Part shown: piece after piece, positions 57,634 through 64,000 of the stretch
Position numbering within the stretch: the stretch's first letter is position 1
How the letters are laid out: the number at the start of each line of letters is the position of its first letter
Source: Chloroflexi bacterium TSY
Lineage (GTDB): Bacteria > Chloroflexota > Anaerolineae > Caldilineales > Caldilineaceae
Length of the DNA stretch: 64,000 bases
Direction: 5' to 3'
Assembly: GCA_019217005.1 (NCBI GenBank)
Contig: JAHBNG010000014.1
Span: 62,001-126,000 of the forward strand
Notes under the pieces: model-generated
The model's database searches: none
The model's input: the letters and a program-made list of their open reading frames with translations, nothing else
Told to the model about the DNA's origin: nothing
Translations under genes and position numbers: made by a program

Positions 57634-58348
57634 TAAGTTGTTTATATAAACTATCCGGAATATCTAGCGTGACTGAGTGACTGATCATAGAACCCTCGTT
57701 TGAATGGAGCATTTATCTATGTACATTATACCTTCCATTGAACGCTACCAGAAAGTGAGCGACAAGTGACGATCAAGTATCCAGGAACCGGACAACATCG
57801 AAAGTTACTAAAGGCAATCACATCCTACTATCAGGATGATCCCCGTATCCTCGCACTTGGTCTTTTTGGCTCATTGGCGCGGGGTAATTGGGACAAATAC
57901 TCTGACCTCGACCTAGATGCCATCACGCAAGATGGTATCGAGTTGGACGTGATGGACGAAGTGTAGTCACTTTGTGCGTCGCTACATCAGATCGACGAAA
58001 CAGTTGCAATGATCGTACCTGACGGGCCAGATGCTGCGGATGTTGTACTCGAATCGCTCAACCAATTTTCGATTCGTTATCACCCACTTCGCTCAACCAA
58101 GTGGCAAATTACAGAGAATTTGCTGCTATTGATTGATCACATCTCTCACGAAACCATTGTTGATGCCGCGGAAGCCAATCGCAAACCAGATAAACAATCG
58201 CCAGCACTGCTACTCGACCAATATGTACGCTACGCCCTTGAGGTAGCCACCCAGTACCAGCGTAGACGCATATGGATAGCGATTGAGCTGTTACATCGGA
58301 TGCGCAATCTCCTCATGGAACTTTATGCAAAAACTCATGACCATCAAC

Positions 58349-59843
58349 CTTTACTTTCTGGTAAAAGAAAAGAGATGAGAAATGTGACAAAAAGCGGTTA
58401 GCAGTTCATCCTAAAGGTAGAGAACCCAAAAAGGAGGAAGGAATGCTAACCGCGCCAGAAATAACTATAGCAGTACTGATGAATGTATTGCAAGTAACGC
58501 CGATGGGAACAAACGTAAATGTAATGCGTCTGATGTGGGCAATGCTGAATGGGTCGTTTCTGAAAAGTCGAGGAGCAATCCATAGCGCATTGAAAGAAAG
58601 CGGGTTTGAAGATGAGGAGCTCCGGCGAAGCTGGTGGAGCTTTCGATATGGATCATGGGATATCACAAGTCTGCTGGGGTCGTGGCAAGAAGAAGTGGAG
58701 TGGAAAGGGGAATGGGAGGCAAAAAAGTTAGAAGGGTACCGAGTGAAAAGCATAGATATCACAGGGTTCTGGCGACCGAAGCTGCAAGGGAAAGTGAACC
58801 GACTCTATAACTCAACGGCTCGTCGGGCATTGCCCGCGCTCATCTTTGGAGTGATGATAAGCTCGGGGGAGATAGGCGGGAAGCGAGTGCCACTGCTCAA
58901 GGCAATCATGAGATGCACGGTTGGAACAAAGGAAAGTGAGTTTCGGAAAAAGCTGCTGACAGAGACGAAGAAATCACTGGAGTCAGACGAAGTGGCGGTG
59001 GTCGATGCCGGGTTTACAATCAGAGAAATGCTAGAAAGCGGCATCGACCGATTTGTCCTGCGGGAAGCCATTAACTGCACAGTGCGCCGCAATGAGTTCC
59101 CCAAACGCAAAGAAAAAGGCAGACCACCTGAATATGGTGATATTGTGCGTCCGCTCTCGCAGCTATAAGGGAAAGCGACTCGAGGCTACAACTCCGGACT
59201 CGTCTGGTCGCTTTCTCTATAGTGGTCGCCTGATTTGCTATCAAGCATGGCACAATCTCGTCCCCAGAACAACCAAGGTGGATACAGCCAACCGTACCTA
59301 CTCGATTTACGTCATTCAGGATCCGGCCTACAACACACCTTTGGTTTTGGCGACCGTTATGACTTTGCAGCCTGAAACCATTTATCTTGTCTACCTGGAA
59401 CGCTGGCCTGTTGAACATCCCCCCTTGGCTTCCAAGCAGATGATTGGCTTACATCGTCAATTTGTTCATGCCGATGAGGCTTGTTTCCGCTTACCTGAAC
59501 TGGGGCTGCTGGCTGGCAATCTTCTTTCCCATTTAGCCGCTTCTCTTCCTCCCATACCGACTGGCTACTGGGATCGAGAGCCTCAATCCACTCCCGGCAG
59601 GCTGCGCCGTGTTCTCTCGAGTGCTCTTTTCCAACTCCTGACCAACTCGACCCTGACTTTCGGAAAAAGGCCTCGGTTTCACACCATTTCCTAAAGGCGT
59701 TCTCGCTCATCGCCGCCTCAATGCCGCTGCTTAAACTAGCCGAGCACTATTTTTACATTTTATCCCGTTTTTTCAGGGTGGATTCTTTTTTCCGCCCCTT
59801 TCGGTTTGCCCTTTGTCACTCAAGCCTTTACCAGAAAGTAAAG
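58349..59843 (+). mobile_element. 1495-bp insertion sequence in the nucleotidyltransferase gene
   Basis: Inverted ends CTTTACTTTCTGGTAAA at 58349 and, inverted, at 59827-59843. A 5-bp duplication TCAAC lies at 58344-58348 and 59844-59848. A single copy in this window. Confidence 0.9.
58443..59694 (+). pseudogene. DDE transposase (IS4-superfamily-like), one frameshift
   Basis: Start after AAAGGAGGA (MLTAPEITIAVLM). SIDITGFWRP and VVDAGFTIREM hold candidate catalytic Asp residues; YLVYLERWPVEHPPLASKQM carries the Y-R-E-K-like C-terminal signature. The frame slips near 59145-59165 (GDIVRPLS to SYKGKRLEATT). The IS family was not assigned. Confidence 0.75.
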
Positions 59844-60161
59844 TCAACGTGTTACGCAAGATTTCGAAGCATACGCACCAGAATCTTTGCAGCAGTTTTT
59901 GGCTGAAATGGTCCCGCAACATGATTTGGGCTCAATTCATCAGGCATTGTTGACGGCACTAAACCTTGCGGAGAATCATTTGAATGACTTCTCAAATGGG
60001 CAAATCCAACTGACACAGGGTCAGCAGGTAGTTTTATCAAAGATTCGACAGCGAAACCTCGCTCAACCAATAGGAAGAGAATCACGAAATATACGCTAAA
60101 CGAAGGAAGCTAACGGCTGACAGCTATCAGCTAAATCACTACATTATGGAATACGACAAAT

Positions 60162-62000
60162 ATGAACAAAAAATGGACCCAATATCGCAAGCTGCTGATT
60201 CAATATCTTGGTCCCTACTGGCTGTTGATGTTGGCTTTGTCAGTATTGCTCTTTAGTAATATTGGTCTGCAACTTTATGGACCGCAGGTCATCCGCACCT
60301 TTATTGATGCCGCAACGACTGGTGCAACAGTGCGGGAGCTTCTCATAATTGCCGCACTCTTCATGGGCGTGACGCTGCTCCAGCAGGCTGTTTCGATTGG
60401 CGCAACCTATGTTGGCAATAATGTTGGTTGGCAAGCGACCAATGATCTACGTACCAATCTCTTCAATCACTGTTTGAAACTTGATATGCCTTTTCATCAA
60501 CGCCACACGCCCGGTGCAATGATCGAGCGTATCGATGGCGATGTAAGCGTGTTGAGCAACTTTTTTTCCAACTTTATTCTGCTCTTTGTCGGCAACCTCT
60601 TTCTGGTATGCGGTGTTTTGGGGTTGCTCTACCGAGAAGATTGGCGATTGGGGTTGCTTTTTACAGTTTTTGCGCTGGTTACACTCTATGGCTTTCGCCT
60701 CGTAGAAGGGAAGGTCTCTCCTTATTGGGAGAAAGCACAGGAAGCAAGTGCAGAGTTATACAGTTTCATCGAGGAGCGTCTTGCGGGATTAGATGATATC
60801 CGCGCAAATGGTGCGGTCCCAGCAATGATGAGACGGTTTTTTCAGGCGCAACGATCCTTTTTTCGTGGTAACCTTCATGCACGGTTCGTCACATTTGTGA
60901 TTGGCAGTACGACGAGTATTCTGATCGTAGGCGGCACGGTGGCGGCACTTGGTTTAGGCATTTACCTCTTTGAGCTAGGGATCCTGACCTTGGGAGGCGT
61001 CTATTTGATCACGCACTACAGCAGTCTGATTGAACGTCCCTTAGATACGTTGGGAGATCAGGTCGATGATCTGCAACGGGTCGGTGCGAGCGTGGCGCGC
61101 ATCAATGAGTTGTTGCAACAAGAAAGTGTATTGGTAGATGGTGCTAAGGACGCCTCGCCTCGCGGAATCAATGGACAGAACCTGGACAAACAGGCCGCTA
61201 CGATCGAGTTTGATCATGTAACATTTCAGTATGAGAACAGTGACAAAGTCCATAAGAGCAATGAGAATGGAACGCTCAAGTCGGTTGGCGATGAGATTGT
61301 TCTATCCGATCTGACGTTCTCTCTCTCGCCAGGACAAGTACTGGGGTTGCTCGGGCGAACAGGCAGTGGCAAAACAACACTGACACGCTTGCTCTTCCGG
61401 CTCTATGATCCAACAAAGGGTGAGATTCGCTTTAATGGTACTCCGTTGACCGATATATCTATCACCGATCTCCGTATGAAGATTGGTTTGGTTACGCAAG
61501 ACGTTCAGCTGTTTGATGGCACGTTGCGGGATAACCTAACGTTTTTCGATGAACGTGTGTCAGACTCTGTGTTGATTGAGGCATTCCACAACCTGGGTCT
61601 TGAAGCGTGGCTCAATCGTTTGTCGGATGGTCTCGATACGCGTTTGGGGGCTGGTGGACAAGGCTTTTCTGCAGGTGAAGCACAGCTGATTGCGTTGGCT
61701 CGCGTCTTTCTAAATGATGCCTCCCTTGTTATCCTGGATGAAGCTTCCTCCAGACTCGACCCCGCCACGGAACGACTGATTGAGGGTGCTATTAATCGGC
61801 TGCTGGCAAATCGAACAGGACTCATCATTGCCCATCGCCTGTCAACGGTCCAACGTGTGGATGAAATTATGATTCTGGAACAGGGGCGGATTCGAGAATA
61901 TGGTAAACGACAGGAGTTGGCCAACGACACAAACACTGTCTACGCCCAGCTTCTGCAAACTGCCCAAGAAACGAATGATCTTCAAGAGGTGCTCGCATGA
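60162..62000 (+). CDS. ABC exporter half-transporter 1 (TMD-NBD)
   Basis: 612 residues: six-helix type I exporter domain (residues 1-330), then an ATPase with Walker A GRTGSGKTT, Q-loop TQDVQLFDGT, signature FSAGEAQLIAL, Walker B LVILDEASSRLD and switch AHRLSTV. The signature deviates from LSGGQ (FSAGE), as in one subunit of heterodimeric exporters. The substrate (lipid, peptide or drug) cannot be told. The stop overlaps the next start (ATGA), so the two form a heterodimer operon. Confidence 0.92.
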   Translation: MNKKWTQYRKLLIQYLGPYWLLMLALSVLLFSNIGLQLYGPQVIRTFIDAATTGATVRELLIIAALFMGVTLLQQAVSIGATYVGNNVGWQATNDLRTNLFNHCLKLDMPFHQRHTPGAMIERIDGDVSVLSNFFSNFILLFVGNLFLVCGVLGLLYREDWRLGLLFTVFALVTLYGFRLVEGKVSPYWEKAQEASAELYSFIEERLAGLDDIRANGAVPAMMRRFFQAQRSFFRGNLHARFVTFVIGSTTSILIVGGTVAALGLGIYLFELGILTLGGVYLITHYSSLIERPLDTLGDQVDDLQRVGASVARINELLQQESVLVDGAKDASPRGINGQNLDKQAATIEFDHVTFQYENSDKVHKSNENGTLKSVGDEIVLSDLTFSLSPGQVLGLLGRTGSGKTTLTRLLFRLYDPTKGEIRFNGTPLTDISITDLRMKIGLVTQDVQLFDGTLRDNLTFFDERVSDSVLIEAFHNLGLEAWLNRLSDGLDTRLGAGGQGFSAGEAQLIALARVFLNDASLVILDEASSRLDPATERLIEGAINRLLANRTGLIIAHRLSTVQRVDEIMILEQGRIREYGKRQELANDTNTVYAQLLQTAQETNDLQEVLA

Positions 62001-64000
62001 ATCAATCGTCGATCTGGAATTCTCAATCCTCGCTCTCGAACTTACAAGCCCACGATTACAGACGACTAGCCTTTTTCCGTCCACAGCATTTCTTCCTCAC
62101 CCTTCTTGGCTGGATACTTTTCAGCCTAACACCTTTGGTGTTAGGGTACCTGAGTCAGCAGATATTTGATACCCTAAGCGGTGATGCACGGCTTGGCCTC
62201 AATGTCTGGACCCTGTTGGCACTACTTTTGCTTGCCAACTTTGTGAATGAAGGGATCCTCTTGGGATGGATCTATCGTCAAAATATGTGGGAAGGCGTCA
62301 TGATGTCGCTAATACGTACGAATCTCTTCGACACAATGCTCAGGCGCTTTGGCCGCTACGGACATCGTGTGGGGGCTGCGGCACGCATCTCGCCTGGCGA
62401 CGCAGTGAGTCGCTATCGAGATGATATTGAAGGAACGAGTGACATCGTCAACGAATGGTATCGATTGATCGGGCACGGTCTTTTTGCCATCGTTGCGCTC
62501 ACTGTTATGGTGCGTATCGATCCACTGGTAACACTGGCCGCAATCCTTCCGCTTTCAGGCATTGTGATTGTTGCGCATCAATTGAATGCTCGGCTGGCAG
62601 CAGCCTGGAAGCGTTCGCGTGAAGATACGAGCAGAGTGACCAGCTTTATCAGCGAAGCTTTTGGGGCTGTGCAAGCTGTAAAGGTTGCGGTTGCTGAACA
62701 ATCCGTCACGCGTCAGTTTCATCGTTTGAACGATGGTCGTCGTCAAGCGGCCCTACAATTTACATTGATTCGTAGCATCATTGGGTCGTTCAATGTAAAT
62801 ATTATTAATATTGGACGGGGTTTGGTGCTCCTGCTGGCTGCCAGCGCAATCCAAGCCGGGACATTTACCGTTGGCGACTTTACCTTGTTTGTCATTTACC
62901 TCTTTGAGTTTCTTGAATTGCCGCGGCGCGTCGGGCGTTTGCTGGCCACGCGCAAAACTTGTGCGGTCTCATCAAATCGTTTGGTCGAACTAATGGAAGG
63001 TGGTGAAGCCAGTTCACTTGTGACGTATCGGGAGATTTATTTGGGCCGGGATGAAGAAGTGATGAGAGCCGAAGGCGGAGGCTCAGAACCTATCCGAAAA
63101 GTGGTTGTGAATCCGACCAACTTCTCGAACGAGAATACCTCATCCCAAAACTTTTCGGATAAGCACTTAAGCGAAGGAAGAGGTGGGGACGATCGGCAGG
63201 GATTGAGTGAAACTGAAGGGGGTGGTTTGGCTCTTGAGCGATTGGATGTACATGGGTTGACTTATCGATACAATGATGAGGATGACGGAATTGAGAATGT
63301 GAACCTGTCTCTACAACAGGGCACAATTACCGTTATCACGGGACGGGTTGGTGCAGGTAAAAGTACTTTATTGCGTGTATTGCTGGGGTTGTTGCCCTTG
63401 GATGCAGGTGAGATCCTTTGGAATGGCACTGTTGTTACTGATCCAGCATCCTTTTTTGTGCCACCACATGTTGCCTATACGCCTCAGCTGCCGAGACTCT
63501 TTTCTGATACTCTGCGCGAGAACATTTTGTTAGGGATGCCCGAAGACCCACATACGCTCGATCGGGTAATTCAGAGTGCAGTCTTTGAGACAGATGTTGC
63601 GCAAATGGGGCAAGGGTTGGATACTCTGATTGGCCCACGAGGGGTACGGCTGTCGGGCGGTCAAGTGCAACGGGCCGCAGCTGCACGCATGTTTGTGCGT
63701 GAACCGGAATTATTGGTCTTCGATGATCTGTCCAGCGCACTCGATGTAGAGACCGAGCAAAAACTCTGGCAGCGACTCTTTCACGGCGAGTCTGGCTCCA
63801 ACGGCCAACCAACCTGTCTGGTCGTTTCTCATCGCAGAACCGTCTTGCAGCGCGCCGATCAGATCATCGTGATGCAGGGTGGACGTGTGGTTGACCAGGG
63901 GGAGCTGCATGAACTGCTTGAGCGGTGTGATGAGATGCAAGGGCTATGGGATTCTATGGAGGTAGCCCCAAAAAACCAACCAACTTTGCCAAGGCACAAA
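61997..64000 (+). CDS. ABC exporter half-transporter 2 (TMD-NBD), 3'-partial
   Basis: ATG 61997 overlaps the upstream stop; the frame stays open to the window end (668 codons). Helices LGWILFSLTPLVLGYL, ANFVNEGILLGWIY and LVLLLAASAIQAGTF belong to the exporter domain. The ATPase shows GRVGAGKST, canonical LSGGQVQRAAAAR and LLVFDDLSSALD. The linker between the domains contains a family D palindrome in frame (63083-63169, SEPIRKVVV to FSDKHLS). It pairs with half-transporter 1. Confidence 0.9.
   Translation, partial: MNQSSIWNSQSSLSNLQAHDYRRLAFFRPQHFFLTLLGWILFSLTPLVLGYLSQQIFDTLSGDARLGLNVWTLLALLLLANFVNEGILLGWIYRQNMWEGVMMSLIRTNLFDTMLRRFGRYGHRVGAAARISPGDAVSRYRDDIEGTSDIVNEWYRLIGHGLFAIVALTVMVRIDPLVTLAAILPLSGIVIVAHQLNARLAAAWKRSREDTSRVTSFISEAFGAVQAVKVAVAEQSVTRQFHRLNDGRRQAALQFTLIRSIIGSFNVNIINIGRGLVLLLAASAIQAGTFTVGDFTLFVIYLFEFLELPRRVGRLLATRKTCAVSSNRLVELMEGGEASSLVTYREIYLGRDEEVMRAEGGGSEPIRKVVVNPTNFSNENTSSQNFSDKHLSEGRGGDDRQGLSETEGGGLALERLDVHGLTYRYNDEDDGIENVNLSLQQGTITVITGRVGAGKSTLLRVLLGLLPLDAGEILWNGTVVTDPASFFVPPHVAYTPQLPRLFSDTLRENILLGMPEDPHTLDRVIQSAVFETDVAQMGQGLDTLIGPRGVRLSGGQVQRAAAARMFVREPELLVFDDLSSALDVETEQKLWQRLFHGESGSNGQPTCLVVSHRRTVLQRADQIIVMQGGRVVDQGELHELLERCDEMQGLWDSMEVAPKNQPTLPRHK
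63083..63169. repeat. Family D palindromic repeat, copy 4, in frame inside an ABC exporter gene
   Basis: CAGAACCTATCCGAAAAGTG to AACTTTTCGGATAAGCACTTA (last part in brief). Its 29 codons lie between the membrane and ATPase domains in the same reading frame as copies 2 and 3. Confidence 0.85.

Larger units (their letters stand above)
57766..60099 (+). pseudogene. Nucleotidyltransferase, split by an IS and carrying a stop codon
   Basis: GTG start at 57766. LFGSLARGNWDKYSDLDLDAI (cited in part: GSLARGNWDKYSDLDLD) is the GSx-to-DxD motif of the pol-beta nucleotidyltransferase fold, as in aminoglycoside nucleotidyltransferases. An in-frame TAG at 57964 follows DEV; reading through it, the protein continues to YAKTHDHQ at 58348. 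A 1495-bp IS then intervenes, and RVTQDFEAYAPESLQQFLAE continues to 60099. The C-terminal half is all-helical. Removing the IS with one TCAAC restores the frame. The substrate is unknown. Confidence 0.75.

Overview
The window reads as a mobile-element-rich chromosomal segment of a bacterium, most likely a filamentous Chloroflexota (Anaerolineae/Caldilineae-like). This is inference from gene content: secreted proteins carrying a YLP-type motif (FLPLVQRS, FYLPIF, VYLPFI), a VanW-like protein, a DUF2142-type membrane protein, a LysM/M23 peptidase, major-vault-like repeats and ISAzo13/IS701-type transposases, at a base composition that looks near 50% GC. No rRNA, tRNA or CRISPR array is visible.

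Left part (1-25 kb, chromosomal backbone): a frameshifted NB-ARC/TPR ATPase, a HExxH protein whose 3' end is disrupted by a 90-bp MITE, a frameshifted subtilisin, a trypsin-like lipoprotein, a VanW-like protein, a polytopic membrane protein, metG, a YesL-like protein, a PspC protein, an element encoding two fused tyrosine recombinases, topA with an IS701-type element 15 bp from its start codon, a PIN/Phd toxin-antitoxin pair and the 5' half of a LysM/M23 endopeptidase gene.

Middle (25063-55832): everything between the two halves of that M23 gene is a 30.77-kb insertion. It has 12-bp terminal inverted repeats, an 8-bp target duplication (GGATATGG) and a copy of the same unclassified DDE transposase gene at each end; joining the outer flanks restores the M23 frame exactly. 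Its cargo is a cell-surface polysaccharide locus (Wzt/Wzm ABC exporter, two secreted glycosidase-like proteins, a streptogramin-lyase-like beta propeller, GT4 and GT2 glycosyltransferases, a flippase, dTDP-4-dehydrorhamnose reductase, a low-molecular-weight phosphatase). It also carries a nucleoside/simple-sugar ABC transporter, a DHH phosphoesterase, an alpha/beta hydrolase and a major-vault-like protein. The cargo is itself cut by two IS701-type copies, an ISAzo13-type element and nested MITEs.

Right part (56-64 kb, backbone resumes): the M23 3' half, a SpoU-type methyltransferase, a MITE, a 20-codon reading frame followed by three terminator-like hairpins, a palindromic element carrying the same end sequence as the recombinase element, a nucleotidyltransferase gene split by another IS, and an ABC exporter pair whose second gene runs off the window.

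The most notable feature is the number of small palindromic families: A 155 bp, B 216 bp, C about 120 bp, D about 85 bp, E about 75 bp, F about 80-95 bp, G 90 bp, H 90 bp. Several insertions can be undone exactly from their target duplications, one MITE is nested in another, and family D lies in frame inside two protein genes in the same reading frame, much like Rickettsia palindromic elements. Many genes also carry single-base frameshifts, so either the strain is accumulating pseudogenes or the consensus contains indel errors.
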